Shown: positions 27,399 through 36,642, counted from the stretch's first letter. The stretch is 64,000 nt of DNA from Bacteroidota bacterium (GCA_029567325.1 JAKQLF010000155.1:1-64000), one strand, 5' to 3'. Notes: generated by a model not told the origin, from the sequence alone. Numbers and translations are program-made.

Positions 27399-28340
27399 AT
27401 GAGTTTGCGTAAAAAGATAATGGACTCTCCATCAAATCCTGAGGAGTTTGAATTGGGTTTTGGAACAAGATTTATTGGTGGCAAATCCAAAATGATAAAA
27501 GATGATGGCCAGTTCAATATATTGAGAAGAGGTGTGGAAAAATCAACCTTTTACGAACATATGATCAGGTTGCCTTGGCCACTTTTTATCTTGGAGTTAT
27601 TGGCCTTCTATATTGCAGTGAATGCTTTTTATGCAACCATTTTTTGCTTACTCGGGCCAAATGTGATTTATGGTTTAAACGAGGGATCACTTTTACAAAA
27701 ATTTCAGGATTCATTTTACTTCAGTGTTCATACTTTTACAACGGTTGGATATGGCAATGTTTATCCAATCGGTTTTTGGGCAAATTTGATTGTCATTTTA
27801 GACGCTTTTTATGGCTTGCTTATGGTTGCTATAGCCACGGGTCTACTTTTCCTCAGATTTTCCAAAGCCAAGGTGAAGATAAAATTCAGCAAAAATATGC
27901 TGTTGACTCCTCATAAAAACATCAACAGCTTACAATTCAGAATTGTAAATGCATCCAATACAACCCTTATGAATGTCGAGGCAAGTATAACGGCAACGTG
28001 GTTGGAGCAAAATGGAGAAGTTTTCAAAAGAAGATTTCAGAGACTCAATTTGGAAATTAATCACTTGTATTTATTACCACTCAACTGGACCATTGTCCAT
28101 CCTATAAATGAAGAAAGTCCTTTATTTGAAAAATCCGCAGAATTACTTTCCAAAAATATGATGGAATTTATCATCATGATCAAAGCCTTTGACCCACAAT
28201 ACAATCAGCAAATATTTAAAAATTACTCTTATGACTATTCTTCAATCATAGAACAGGCAAAATTCAAACTGATGTATTATTCTACGGATGAAATGACCAT
28301 TCTAGATGTAAATGAACTAGACAGATATGAAAAATTATGA
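27399..28340 (+). CDS. Inward-rectifier-type (KirBac-like) potassium channel
   Basis: A 313-residue potassium channel. The N-terminal part FGTRFIGGKSKMIKDDGQFNILR is the Kir signature before the slide helix. Two membrane helices (about 55-85 and 122-148) flank a pore with the selectivity filter TVGYG (Thr115-Gly119). The C-terminal 150 residues form the cytoplasmic Kir beta domain. Such channels open to lipids and ligands and set the membrane potential. No nearby regulator is obvious. The start ATG at 27399 lies 15 bases after pgeF, so the two may be co-transcribed. Confidence 0.92.
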   Translation: MSLRKKIMDSPSNPEEFELGFGTRFIGGKSKMIKDDGQFNILRRGVEKSTFYEHMIRLPWPLFILELLAFYIAVNAFYATIFCLLGPNVIYGLNEGSLLQKFQDSFYFSVHTFTTVGYGNVYPIGFWANLIVILDAFYGLLMVAIATGLLFLRFSKAKVKIKFSKNMLLTPHKNINSLQFRIVNASNTTLMNVEASITATWLEQNGEVFKRRFQRLNLEINHLYLLPLNWTIVHPINEESPLFEKSAELLSKNMMEFIIMIKAFDPQYNQQIFKNYSYDYSSIIEQAKFKLMYYSTDEMTILDVNELDRYEKL

Positions 28341-28410
28341 CAATAATGTTCATACATTTAAACCTTTGACTTTTTAAAACATCTAACCTTAAATGCAAGG
28401 ATAGATCAAT

Positions 28411-28992
28411 ATGCACGGACAAAAAATGATGACATCTGACTCCAGCAATATTTCTGATGAAGTGATCTTGTCAATGATCAAGGACAAGCATACCAAAGAA
28501 ATGGGCTGTCGATACTTTATGAGGCAACATCAAGAGCGTATTTATTGGGTAATCAGAAAAATTGTGATGACTCATGAAGATACAGATGACGTCATTCAAA
28601 ACACCTTTTTGAAGGCTTTTCGTGCTTTGGAAAACTTTGAAGGGAGATCTTCTTTGTATACCTGGTTGCATAGAATAGCCGTAAATGAAGCACTTGCATA
28701 TAGAAAAAGCCAATTATCAGGAGGTAGAATCATTCCCATAGATCAACACACCAAAATTGAAGCTGGGGAATTTGACCAAATGAGTGCAGATACAATCAGA
28801 AGAAAATTGGACGCCGCGATCGAACTACTACCAGAGAAACAAAAGGAAGTATTCTCTTTGAGGTATTTTGAAGAAATGTCATATCAGGAAATGTCAGAAA
28901 AACTACTGACTTCTATTGGCGCGCTCAAAGCATCTTATCATTTTGCAGTAAAAAAAATAGAATCTTTTTTAGAAAATGGAACAGAACAATAA
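28411..28992 (+). CDS. ECF-type RNA polymerase sigma factor (with anti-sigma partner)
   Basis: A 193-residue sigma-70 family factor. Region 2 (about 35-105) has TDDVIQNTFLKAFRALENFEGRSSLYTWLHRIAVNEAL, and region 4 (about 130-185) has LRYFEEMSYQEMSEKLLTSIGALKASY. Met6 is an alternative start. The next gene overlaps it by 17 bases and encodes a protein with one membrane helix, and a third gene with 8 bases' spacing encodes a Spy-like periplasmic protein. The three together suggest an envelope-stress module in which the membrane protein holds the sigma factor. The Bacteroidota databases name the third family after this, as a sensor of ECF sigma factors. Confidence 0.92.
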   Translation: MHGQKMMTSDSSNISDEVILSMIKDKHTKEMGCRYFMRQHQERIYWVIRKIVMTHEDTDDVIQNTFLKAFRALENFEGRSSLYTWLHRIAVNEALAYRKSQLSGGRIIPIDQHTKIEAGEFDQMSADTIRRKLDAAIELLPEKQKEVFSLRYFEEMSYQEMSEKLLTSIGALKASYHFAVKKIESFLENGTEQ

Positions 28993-29584
28993 ATACAAGG
29001 ACGTCGATCTGAGACAAGAAATAAAGGTCCAAGCGCCATTTCTTGGTCGAGTTTTAGACCGTTTGGATAATCTGGATTCGGTTGAAGATTCCTATTTCGA
29101 ATTTTTGGAGGATGTAGTATTGTCACAACATAAGTTAGAAACAAACCTAGAAAGTCATGTTGGTCGGGATATGCCTCCCAATTATTTCGCAAATCTTGAA
29201 CAAAAGACAGTAATGCTTTTGTCTGAAGAGAAACTTGGGCCAAGGAAAGTACAGTTTAATAAATTCTGGATGAGTGCTGCTGCAGTGGTGCTATTTTTAA
29301 TGATGGGCACGCTGGTACTCAGGACCGTCAACGATCAAAATGTCGAATCACTTGATCAGGTACAACCCAAAAACCTCACTGCTTTTGTCGATAACCTCAA
29401 CGAAAAAGATGTAGACATGCTCGTCAATGACTTAACAACAACCGAAAATATGTCACTTTTGCTTGGATCTGGTTTGGTAAGTGAGCAACACATAGATGAT
29501 ATTGATATTCAATTTTTTGATGACGAAAATGCTGAAGCACTCGAAGAATTAATTGAGTGGGAAGATGAAGCATTGATGAATTAA
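28976..29584 (+). CDS. Probable membrane anti-sigma factor
   Basis: A 202-residue protein with a single predicted membrane helix at about 98-114 (FWMSAAAVVLFLMMGTLVL), a cytoplasmic N-terminal half of about 95 residues and a periplasmic acidic C-terminus (FDDENAEALEELIEWEDEALMN). This N-in layout, together with its 17-base overlap with the ECF sigma gene, is that of an anti-sigma factor. There is no recognised zinc-binding ZAS motif (HxxxCxxC), so the fold is either divergent or unrelated. The function is inferred from position. The following gene could be its periplasmic sensor. Confidence 0.65.
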   Translation: MEQNNKYKDVDLRQEIKVQAPFLGRVLDRLDNLDSVEDSYFEFLEDVVLSQHKLETNLESHVGRDMPPNYFANLEQKTVMLLSEEKLGPRKVQFNKFWMSAAAVVLFLMMGTLVLRTVNDQNVESLDQVQPKNLTAFVDNLNEKDVDMLVNDLTTTENMSLLLGSGLVSEQHIDDIDIQFFDDENAEALEELIEWEDEALMN

Positions 29585-29591
29585 AATAACA

Positions 29592-30050
29592 ATGAGCATA
29601 AAAAATCTTAAAAATCTCATGCTGCTTGTTTTCCTGTTTATAGGAGGTATGCAGCTGATGGCCCAACAAAACGGCGGCCACTTATTACGCGAAAAAATAA
29701 GAAGCCAAAAGGTAGCTTATTTATCTTCAAAACTTGATCTTACAGAGGACGAGGCTGTCAAATTCTGGCCTATATACAACCAATATGAAAAGGATCAAGA
29801 ACTCATCCGTCAAAACTTGGCTCAAGATGCAGTATTGAGAAATATGACTGAGGCAGAGGCTGATCAAAACCTCAATGCATTTATTGAATACAAACAAAAA
29901 GAACTAGATATAGAGAAAAAGTATATCACAAAGTTCAAATCTATTCTCAGCTCAAAAAAGATTCTCAAAGTCTTTTATTACGATAAGGAATTCAGGAAAG
30001 AATTGGCGGAAGTGGTAAAAAAAAGGGTCGACAGACGAAATAGAAACTGA
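29592..30050 (+). CDS. Spy/CpxP-like periplasmic protein (sensor of ECF sigma type)
   Basis: A 152-residue exported protein with a signal peptide (about 1-22, GMQLMAQ). The mature part is helical and begins REKIRSQKVAYLSSKLDLTEDEAVKFWPIYNQYEKDQ, the typical cadence of the LTxxQ/Spy-CpxP family, adapted in Bacteroidota to LT-x-x-E-A-x-K-F-W. The C-terminus is basic. It follows the anti-sigma-like gene with 8 bases between and is likely the last gene of the triad. The reference proteins are chaperones or stress sensors; a sensing role here is inference. Confidence 0.8.
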   Translation: MSIKNLKNLMLLVFLFIGGMQLMAQQNGGHLLREKIRSQKVAYLSSKLDLTEDEAVKFWPIYNQYEKDQELIRQNLAQDAVLRNMTEAEADQNLNAFIEYKQKELDIEKKYITKFKSILSSKKILKVFYYDKEFRKELAEVVKKRVDRRNRN

Positions 30051-30180
30051 TAACTAATGGGCCAATTAGAGAATGGTCAATTTAGAAAATGTGTCTTGTT
30101 TTTTCTGTATAGGGCGGCAGTAGCTTAAGCAATTCGGTAGTTTTGCGCAAAAAATATTTGCTTAGCATTATCTTTATGCC

Positions 30181-30870
30181 ATGACAAAACGTTTGACAAC
30201 TTTATTACCACCCATTTCGGCTATGCGTTTGTTTGGTTTCATGATACTAATTTGCTGTCTTTGGACTTGTAAGGAAGAGAATATAGATGGTTTCAGTGCT
30301 GGCACACCTTCCAAATTTGATCCGAATATGAATGCCGGGCGTTCTTCTTGGCAAAAACCTAGTGCCATTATAGACAAGCTTGGAGATTTGTCAGAAAAAG
30401 TGGTTGCAGACATCGGAGCGGGCTCAGGTTTTTTTAGTTTCAGAATTGCAATGAAGGCTGCAAAAGTCATAGCCATCGACATTGATAAGGACATGATTGA
30501 CTTGATCAACCTTCAGAAGATGAATATGCCTGGCGAAATAAATTCCAAAATCGAAACGAGGTTGGTAGGGCCACAGGATCCAGCTATCAAAAAATATGAG
30601 GTAGACGTTGCAGTCATTGTCAATACCATCACCTATATCAACAATAGACAAGCTTATTTAAAAAAGATTTATGAAGTTCTGCCTCAAGGCGGAAAACTCA
30701 TGATTGTTGATTTCAAAACAAAAAATCTACCTATTGATGCCCCCCCGATTTCAGAGCGAATTGCTGAAGATAAAATAGTTCAGGATCTTCACCAAGCAGG
30801 TTTTAAGGAAGTGGATGAGGACAATGTCACTTTGGAATATCAATATATCATCATCGCAGAAAAAAAATAA
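30181..30870 (+). CDS. Lipoprotein-like class I SAM-dependent methyltransferase
   Basis: A 229-residue protein with a class I methyltransferase fold: motif I VADIGAGSGFFSFRIA (about 80-95), then VIAIDIDKDMI, and a later LPQGGKLMIVDF. Its start is unusual: a hydrophobic stretch ending ILICCLWTC followed by KEENIDG looks like a lipoprotein signal with an acidic tail after the Cys, which in Bacteroidota can direct a lipoprotein to the surface. SAM is not known outside the cytoplasm, so either the signal is non-functional or the role is different. Met15 is another start that leaves the same signal. It precedes the next gene by 2 bases. Confidence 0.7.
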   Translation: MTKRLTTLLPPISAMRLFGFMILICCLWTCKEENIDGFSAGTPSKFDPNMNAGRSSWQKPSAIIDKLGDLSEKVVADIGAGSGFFSFRIAMKAAKVIAIDIDKDMIDLINLQKMNMPGEINSKIETRLVGPQDPAIKKYEVDVAVIVNTITYINNRQAYLKKIYEVLPQGGKLMIVDFKTKNLPIDAPPISERIAEDKIVQDLHQAGFKEVDEDNVTLEYQYIIIAEKK

Positions 30871-30872
30871 TC

Positions 30873-32060
30873 ATGCTGAGTAGTCAGGACATTGAAAAAA
30901 TCAGGCAAGATACACCAGGATGTATTGATAAACTTTTTTTCAATAGTGCTGGTTCGTCATTGCCGGTCACACAAGTAGTAGACCGTCAGATAGATTATTT
31001 GCGTGAGGAAGCTATATATGGAGGATATAAAACCATGGCCAAATATGCCTCCGAAGCTTCTGAAGCATATGTGGAAGCTGCAAATTTATTGGGTTGTGAA
31101 TCTCACCAAATTGCTTTCTGTGAAAGCGCAACAGTTGCTTATTATCGGGTTATCAGTTCGCTGCGTTTTGAAATGGGCGATGTCATTCTCACTTCAGAAT
31201 TGGACTATATTTCCAACTTTATTGTCTTTGATCAGTTGAGGCGAAAACACAATATTTCTTTGGCTTTTTTGAAAAAGGATGTTGATGGTTCTTTTGATTT
31301 AGAAGCAGTGCGTAAACAGTTTACAGAATTACACCCAAGAATGGTCGCAGTGACCCATGTTCCTACCAGTTCAGGTGTCGTTCAGGATGTAGCTGCAATT
31401 GGTGAGATCTGCAAAGAATTTGAAGTCCTTTATGTAATTGATGGTTGTCAGTCAGTAGGGCAGCTTGAAGTAAATGTCAAAGAGATAGGATGTGATTTTT
31501 TGAGCTGTACAGGGCGTAAATTTCTCAGAGGGCCACGGGGCACTGGGCTTTTATATGTAAGTGACCGCGCCTTGACTATGAATTTGGTCCCGATTTCTGC
31601 AGACGGAGATACCACCATCTGGCAAAGTGCAGATGAATTTGAATACGGAAACACTGCTAAGAAATTTGAAACTTTTGAGCGGTCTTATAGCAATCTTCTT
31701 GGTTTTGGCTTATCTTTAAAATACCTCAATAGCGTTGGCATCCAAAATATAGAAGCCTATAATACTGTTTTGGGAAATCATTTGAGGTCAGGAATTAAAC
31801 AAAAAACAGATATTTTATTGATGGATCAAGGCAATAGGTTGAGCAATATCATTACGCTTTATCACCCTAGCTTCCAACTAGAAAAGGTCATTTCCCATCT
31901 TGACCAGCACAAAATATACTACAGCATAGCTCGTAAATCCATGGCCTTTTTGGATTTTGCTCAAAAAGGAGTCGACTGGGCTATCCGACTATCTCCTCAC
32001 TATTTCAATACCATTGAAGAACTCGATGAAGCGATCGACATTCTTGGGTCCATGCGGTGA
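30873..32060 (+). CDS. Class V PLP aminotransferase (cysteine desulfurase-like)
   Basis: A 395-residue PLP enzyme of the aminotransferase class V fold. CIDKLFFNSAGSSLP starts the domain. Asp190 and Gln193 (YVIDGCQSVGQ) contact PLP, and Lys216 in SCTGRKFLRGPRGTG is the expected aldimine lysine. The enzyme class includes cysteine desulfurases, selenocysteine lyase-like and isopenicillin N epimerase-like members; no catalytic cysteine loop of SufS/IscS type is evident by eye, so I do not name a reaction. It is co-directional with the upstream methyltransferase gene (2 bases between), suggesting a shared transcript. Confidence 0.82.
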   Translation: MLSSQDIEKIRQDTPGCIDKLFFNSAGSSLPVTQVVDRQIDYLREEAIYGGYKTMAKYASEASEAYVEAANLLGCESHQIAFCESATVAYYRVISSLRFEMGDVILTSELDYISNFIVFDQLRRKHNISLAFLKKDVDGSFDLEAVRKQFTELHPRMVAVTHVPTSSGVVQDVAAIGEICKEFEVLYVIDGCQSVGQLEVNVKEIGCDFLSCTGRKFLRGPRGTGLLYVSDRALTMNLVPISADGDTTIWQSADEFEYGNTAKKFETFERSYSNLLGFGLSLKYLNSVGIQNIEAYNTVLGNHLRSGIKQKTDILLMDQGNRLSNIITLYHPSFQLEKVISHLDQHKIYYSIARKSMAFLDFAQKGVDWAIRLSPHYFNTIEELDEAIDILGSMR

Positions 32061-32106
32061 TGTGAATTTCTTCACTGTTAAAGTTTTTTTGGAAAGCATT
32101 TACTTA

Positions 32107-32137
32107 TTGACTGACAATCAATAGTTTATTATATTTG
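32107..32137 (+). promoter_or_regulatory. Bacteroidota-type promoter of the lipoprotein gene at 32.2 kb
   Basis: TTG at 32107-32109, a 20-base spacer and TATATTTG at 32130-32137. Transcription would start about 32144, giving a leader of about 47 bases before the ATG at 32191. Confidence 0.6.
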
Positions 32138-32190
32138 TTATTGGCAATTAACTTTGTCAATATTATATTAACTAACCAAAAAGACCAAAA

Positions 32191-32760
32191 ATGAAAACAA
32201 CCAATATTGTTTCTTTGATCGTGCTAATAAGCATTTTGCTCTTTGCTCAAACTTCCTGTAAAAAATGTAATAATTGCGCCGATGAAAAACTAGTAACAGT
32301 ACCCGTTGGGGGATCGTCAACACCGGTGGGTCAATGGGAAATGAGCCAAGCTGTTCAACACAGCAATGGAACGGTGACCAGCTCCATCAGCATAGTTCCC
32401 GAGAGCATTACCTTGATCAATTCAACCACCGCAGACTCTGTGACCACCAACATTTACTTCACAGCTACAGATACAATCTCTGGAATAAAGTGTGTAAAAC
32501 TATCTGGTGGATTTGGTTTTACCTGTGTAAACAATAGTAATCAAGCCATCATTTTGGATGGTATTTTACCCCAAAAAACGCAATGTTTGGATTTGACCAC
32601 GTGCTGTCTAAAGTCACAAAGAATCGCCTATGAAGACATCAGCGAATTTCTGAGGTGCCCTCAAGGTAGGACGTTTACCAACGGAGGTATTGGTATCATG
32701 GGCATTATTGAGAATTGCAATGGACAAATTGATACCATGCAACTTACTGTTCAGTTTTAA
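32191..32760 (+). CDS. Cysteine-containing lipoprotein of unknown function
   Basis: A 189-residue protein with a clear lipoprotein signal peptide and a lipobox ending QTSC, at about residue 23, followed by KKCNNC. The mature part is Ser/Thr- and Asn-rich and probably beta-structured, with several further cysteines (CVKLSGGFGFTCVNN, QCLDLTTCC) that could form disulfides. No domain is recognised. It has its own promoter and stands between the class V enzyme gene and a thioredoxin-like gene. The gene after it encodes a thioredoxin-like protein, which might help disulfide formation or reduction, but that is only suggestive. Confidence 0.78.
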   Translation: MKTTNIVSLIVLISILLFAQTSCKKCNNCADEKLVTVPVGGSSTPVGQWEMSQAVQHSNGTVTSSISIVPESITLINSTTADSVTTNIYFTATDTISGIKCVKLSGGFGFTCVNNSNQAIILDGILPQKTQCLDLTTCCLKSQRIAYEDISEFLRCPQGRTFTNGGIGIMGIIENCNGQIDTMQLTVQF

Positions 32761-32923
32761 TCATACAAATCTGAAATTGGCGTTCATTTGTGCTTTATGG
32801 AAGAAGCTCAGTTATAAATTTGTTAATCCACCATTGTATCGGTCAAATTTTATAATTTTGGAATGATTTTGCTTATATACTATTTCATATGAGTGTACCA
32901 GATTATATAAAAAACAAAGAGTC

Positions 32924-34093
32924 ATGGCTAAAATAACAAGTTTACTCCTTCTTTTTATTTCCATAACCAGTTTTGGGCAAGGAATTGAGTTTTCCCAGAT
33001 CACTTGGAAAGAAGCATTGGCAAAAGCAAAATCAGAAAATAAATTGATTTTTGTAGATGCATATGCAAAATGGTGTGGGCCTTGCAAAACCATGGCGGCG
33101 CAGACATTCACTCAAAAAGCTGCTGGAGATTTTTTCAACGCAAACTTCATCAACCTCAAAATTGATATGGAGGAACCGGACGGAAGAGCGTTTGGCAATG
33201 ACTTCCCTGTAAGGGCCTATCCTACTTTGTTTTTTATTGATGGCAATGGCAAGTTGGTGCAAAGAGCTGTAGGAATGCAGCGCATCGATGGTTTGCTTGC
33301 ATTGGCAAATGAAGCACTTTCAAAGGGTGACAATATTGAAGAAATGACAGCTCTTTATGAAAAAGGAGATCGATCTTACGAATTTATGACCAAATACGTC
33401 AAAGCATTAAACAGGTCTGGTGCATCATCTCTAAAAGTTTCCAACAATTATTTGGCTTCAGAACCAGCAATAAGTCCTGAGCAAAAAGCCATGTTTTTAT
33501 TTGAGGCAGCAACAGATGCAGATAGTAAGCTATTTGAAACCATGATCAAAGATAAAGAGGTCATTATTGCCAAAGTAGGTGAAGAAGCTTACAACAATAA
33601 AGTAAAAAAAGCTTGCATGGCCACAACGGACAAAGCCATTGAATTTGAATTGAAAATGTTGCTCGATGACGCAGTAAAGAAGGCAGAAATAGGGCTTACA
33701 AAAGATCAGGATGATTTTATTTCACAAGCTCAAATGAGTTATTTCAAAGCTTTTAATGAATCAAATAACTACATCACTGCCGTTGAAAATTATTTGAAAG
33801 CCATTGGTAAATCTGATGATGTCAAAGTAAGATCTACGATCACGGAGATGTGTGGTGCTTTTCCCAAAGACGTTGCAGTTATTGAGAAAGCAAATAAGAT
33901 TGCTAAAGACTTATACAAACACCAAGAAAGTTTGGACAATCTGGCTTTGTATTGTAATACGCTTGTTTTAGCTGGGAATAAAAAGGAAGCTTTGAAAGAG
34001 GCTCAAAAGGCAGAAAAGAACAGCGATAAATTTGGACCTGAAGCAAAGAAAAGTCTCGAAATGTTGATTGAATCTTTGGAAAAAGGAATCTAA
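32924..34093 (+). CDS. Secreted thioredoxin-fold protein with C-terminal helical domain
   Basis: A 389-residue exported protein. A signal peptide (about 1-19, ITSFGQ) precedes a thioredoxin domain (about 25-140) with WCGPCK (Cys51/Cys54) and YPTLFFIDGNG at the cis-Pro site. After it come about 230 residues, rich in Lys, Asp and Glu, that appear helical and repeat-like (LYEKGDRSYEFMTKYVKAL, EMTALYEKG), reminiscent of TPR-type modules. It would act in the periplasm, probably as a reductant. A candidate -7 box TAATTTTG is at 32853-32860. There is no partner enzyme next to it. Confidence 0.88.
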   Translation: MAKITSLLLLFISITSFGQGIEFSQITWKEALAKAKSENKLIFVDAYAKWCGPCKTMAAQTFTQKAAGDFFNANFINLKIDMEEPDGRAFGNDFPVRAYPTLFFIDGNGKLVQRAVGMQRIDGLLALANEALSKGDNIEEMTALYEKGDRSYEFMTKYVKALNRSGASSLKVSNNYLASEPAISPEQKAMFLFEAATDADSKLFETMIKDKEVIIAKVGEEAYNNKVKKACMATTDKAIEFELKMLLDDAVKKAEIGLTKDQDDFISQAQMSYFKAFNESNNYITAVENYLKAIGKSDDVKVRSTITEMCGAFPKDVAVIEKANKIAKDLYKHQESLDNLALYCNTLVLAGNKKEALKEAQKAEKNSDKFGPEAKKSLEMLIESLEKGI

Positions 34094-34194
34094 TTTACAT
34101 GGATTTGGCCACTAGCAAAAATTCCTGTGAGCCATTACTTTATATTGAGCTATGCCTACATTGTGCTAAATTTACATTTTGTCACTAATACCAA

Positions 34195-35769
34195 ATGTAC
34201 AAAGCCTCAGAGCTGTCTATTGGTTTAAAGGAAGCCATCGATATGTCAAATGCATTCAAACAATTAAACTTATCTGATCTCAATTGCGGCACTTGGATAG
34301 GGAATACGCGACTAGATAGTCATGCAACCATTGCGTCTCATTCACCAGTGGATGGCAAATGCATAGGCACTGTAACTACTTCTACGAAATCACAATATGA
34401 AGAAGTTGTTGTGCAAGCGACAGAAGCATGGATGGAATGGAGAAAGTTGCCAGCACCAAAAAGGGGAGAAATCGTGCGACAATACGGTGACTTATTGCGA
34501 AAAAATAAGGAAGCATTAGGTTATTTGGTATCTTATGAAATGGGGAAATCTCTTCAGGAAGGCCTTGGAGAGGTTCAGGAAATGATTGACATTTGTGACT
34601 TTGCGGTAGGACTTTCCAGGCAACTTTATGGTTTGACCATGCATTCAGAAAGGCCCAATCATCGCATGTACGAGCAATGGCATCCTCTAGGTTTGATTGG
34701 TATCATCTCTGCTTTCAATTTTCCAGTGGCTGTTTGGTCATGGAATGCCATGATTGCTCTGGTTTGTGGAAATGTATGTATCTGGAAGGCAAGTGAAAAA
34801 TCGCCGCTCTGTGCAGTGGCATGTCAACAACTTTTTTCTGAAGTCATCAAAAACAATCATCTGCCCGAAGGCATCAGCTGTATCATCACAGGTGACCACA
34901 ACGTAGGAGAATGGTTGACCAATGATCATAGAATTCCCCTGATTTCAGCAACCGGAAGTACCACAATGGGTAAAAAAGTAGGTGAAGTCGTGGGAGCAAG
35001 ATTGGGAAAAACGATCTTGGAGTTGGGTGGAAACAATGCCATCATCATTACGCCCACAGCAGACCTTAAAGTGGTTGTACCTGGAGCTGTTTTTGGAGCA
35101 GTGGGAACTGCAGGACAACGCTGCACTTCAACAAGGAGATTGATCATTCACGAATCAGTTTACGATGTAGTGGTGAATGCCATTTGTAAAGCTTATGGAC
35201 AGCTAAAAATAGGAAATCCACTGGAGGTCTCCAATCATGTGGGGCCTGTGATAGATCAGATGGCTGTACAATCGTACCTCCATGCGGTGGCTGAGGCGAC
35301 CAATCAAGGAGCTAAGGTTTTAGTTTCTTCAGAAGTGTTGTCTGGTCCGGGATATGAGAGTGGCTGTTATGTGCGGCCGTGTATACTAGAGGCCAATAAT
35401 GATATGGCCATCGTCCAGACAGAAACATTTGCACCGATTCTTTATATTTTAAAGTACAGTGGAGACATAAACAATGCCATAGCCATTCAAAACAATGTGC
35501 CACAAGGATTGTCTTCAGCCATCATGACCAATAATTTGAGAGAAGCAGAATTGTTTTTGAGCGTATCTGGAAGTGATTGTGGCATAGCAAATGTAAATAT
35601 TGGCACATCTGGTGCGGAAATTGGTGGTGCTTTTGGTGGTGAAAAAGAAACAGGTGGTGGTCGTGAATCGGGCTCAGATGCTTGGAAGGCTTACATGCGC
35701 AGACAAACAAATACCATCAATTATGGCGAACAATTGCCTTTAGCTCAGGGTATAAAATTTGATTTATAG
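34195..35769 (+). CDS. Aldehyde dehydrogenase, ALDH7 (alpha-aminoadipic semialdehyde dehydrogenase-like)
   Basis: A 524-residue NAD-dependent dehydrogenase. Catalytic residues are Glu276 (LELGGNNA) and Cys310 (GQRCTSTRRL), with the cofactor loop GSTTMGKKV. The stretch PLGLIGIISAFNFPVAVWSWNAM and the C-terminal GGEKETGGGRESGSDAWKAYMRRQTNT match ALDH7A1-type enzymes, which convert aminoadipate semialdehyde to aminoadipate in lysine breakdown. The substrate assignment is by family. The start is uncertain: ATG at 34195 gives a 16-residue extension, and ATG at 34243 is the family-like start. It overlaps the opposite pxpC gene by 6 bases. Confidence 0.88.
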   Translation: MYKASELSIGLKEAIDMSNAFKQLNLSDLNCGTWIGNTRLDSHATIASHSPVDGKCIGTVTTSTKSQYEEVVVQATEAWMEWRKLPAPKRGEIVRQYGDLLRKNKEALGYLVSYEMGKSLQEGLGEVQEMIDICDFAVGLSRQLYGLTMHSERPNHRMYEQWHPLGLIGIISAFNFPVAVWSWNAMIALVCGNVCIWKASEKSPLCAVACQQLFSEVIKNNHLPEGISCIITGDHNVGEWLTNDHRIPLISATGSTTMGKKVGEVVGARLGKTILELGGNNAIIITPTADLKVVVPGAVFGAVGTAGQRCTSTRRLIIHESVYDVVVNAICKAYGQLKIGNPLEVSNHVGPVIDQMAVQSYLHAVAEATNQGAKVLVSSEVLSGPGYESGCYVRPCILEANNDMAIVQTETFAPILYILKYSGDINNAIAIQNNVPQGLSSAIMTNNLREAELFLSVSGSDCGIANVNIGTSGAEIGGAFGGEKETGGGRESGSDAWKAYMRRQTNTINYGEQLPLAQGIKFDL

Positions 35770-36642
35770 TTTTATATCTTCAATCATTTTGAACTGTACT
35801 TTATCTCCAAATGGTATTTGAGACAATCGCCCTATATCCTCTTTGTCTATAAATCCAATTCTGTAATACCCTCCTGTAGTTTGTCCATCATTCATGAGCA
35901 CAAACATTTTCCCTGCTGATGTCAATTGAATGGTTCCAGCTGGCGTATAGCCTGATTTAATTTGGGCATCGGGTATTTCTTGGTCAAAACCTTGCAAAAC
36001 ATAAGCCTGTCTATTACTTTGGGGAGAGATCATCAAAGGCTTTTTGAAAACTTTGATTTGAATTGACTTCGATAGCAATGTATATTCAGGTCCTGGAATT
36101 ACATTAATATCTTTTTCTTTTTCTTTCCCCAGTGAAATTGATAAATCCATGGAAACCTGAGTTGTATGCGTATAAGCAATCGTCATACCTTTGTATAATT
36201 TATCTAGCGTTGTGACGCCTTTCATCATTGATCTGCTTCCTAGAATTTCTTCGCTGTTGAAACCACCAAAGATTGCAAGATAGGCCCAATTGTGATGAGG
36301 TAAAGAAATGATTTTCAATACTCCTCCCTTCGGAATTAATATACTTTGAGTGCCAGAAAAGATTGCATCATTTATGGAAAAACTTACCTGGATTCCAGCT
36401 ATTGCAACAAAAGCACTTTTAGAAAATCTGATAGATAAATTGTTCTTATAAAACTCGATACAAGGGGCATCTTCAGGATTACCGACCAATTCGTTTGCAA
36501 GGGCTGCTAATGCTTTGTCCATAAAGCCAGAGTGAGGGATGCCCCAGTGCAGATAGCCAAATCGCCCACCATCTTGCACGCTGGCATAAACTCCTGTTTC
36601 CAATACCTGCATGAAAGCCGTTGTTGATCTAACCATGGGCAT
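35764..36642 (-). CDS. pxpC: 5-oxoprolinase subunit C-like biotin-dependent carboxyltransferase family protein
   Basis: A 292-residue protein of the AHS2/KipA family, a component of the ATP-dependent 5-oxoprolinase (PxpABC). Marks are VQDGGRFGYLHWGIPHSGFMD near residue 20, then LPHHNWAYLAIFGGF and the GYRIGFIDKEDIG stretch at the C-terminus. The pxpB gene lies upstream and overlaps it by 14 bases, but pxpA (LamB/YcsF family) is not seen within several kilobases on either side. Related pairs also occur in allophanate hydrolase and in KipI/KipA regulators. The reaction here is therefore likely but not settled. Confidence 0.85.
   Translation of the reverse strand: MPMVRSTTAFMQVLETGVYASVQDGGRFGYLHWGIPHSGFMDKALAALANELVGNPEDAPCIEFYKNNLSIRFSKSAFVAIAGIQVSFSINDAIFSGTQSILIPKGGVLKIISLPHHNWAYLAIFGGFNSEEILGSRSMMKGVTTLDKLYKGMTIAYTHTTQVSMDLSISLGKEKEKDINVIPGPEYTLLSKSIQIKVFKKPLMISPQSNRQAYVLQGFDQEIPDAQIKSGYTPAGTIQLTSAGKMFVLMNDGQTTGGYYRIGFIDKEDIGRLSQIPFGDKVQFKMIEDIKL

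Noticed and set aside
24569-35769. BKACE and ALDH7 enzymes as one lysine-degradation pathway
   Set aside because: They are 9 kb apart with unrelated genes between, and they belong to different lysine routes; no aminomutase or other lysine gene is present.
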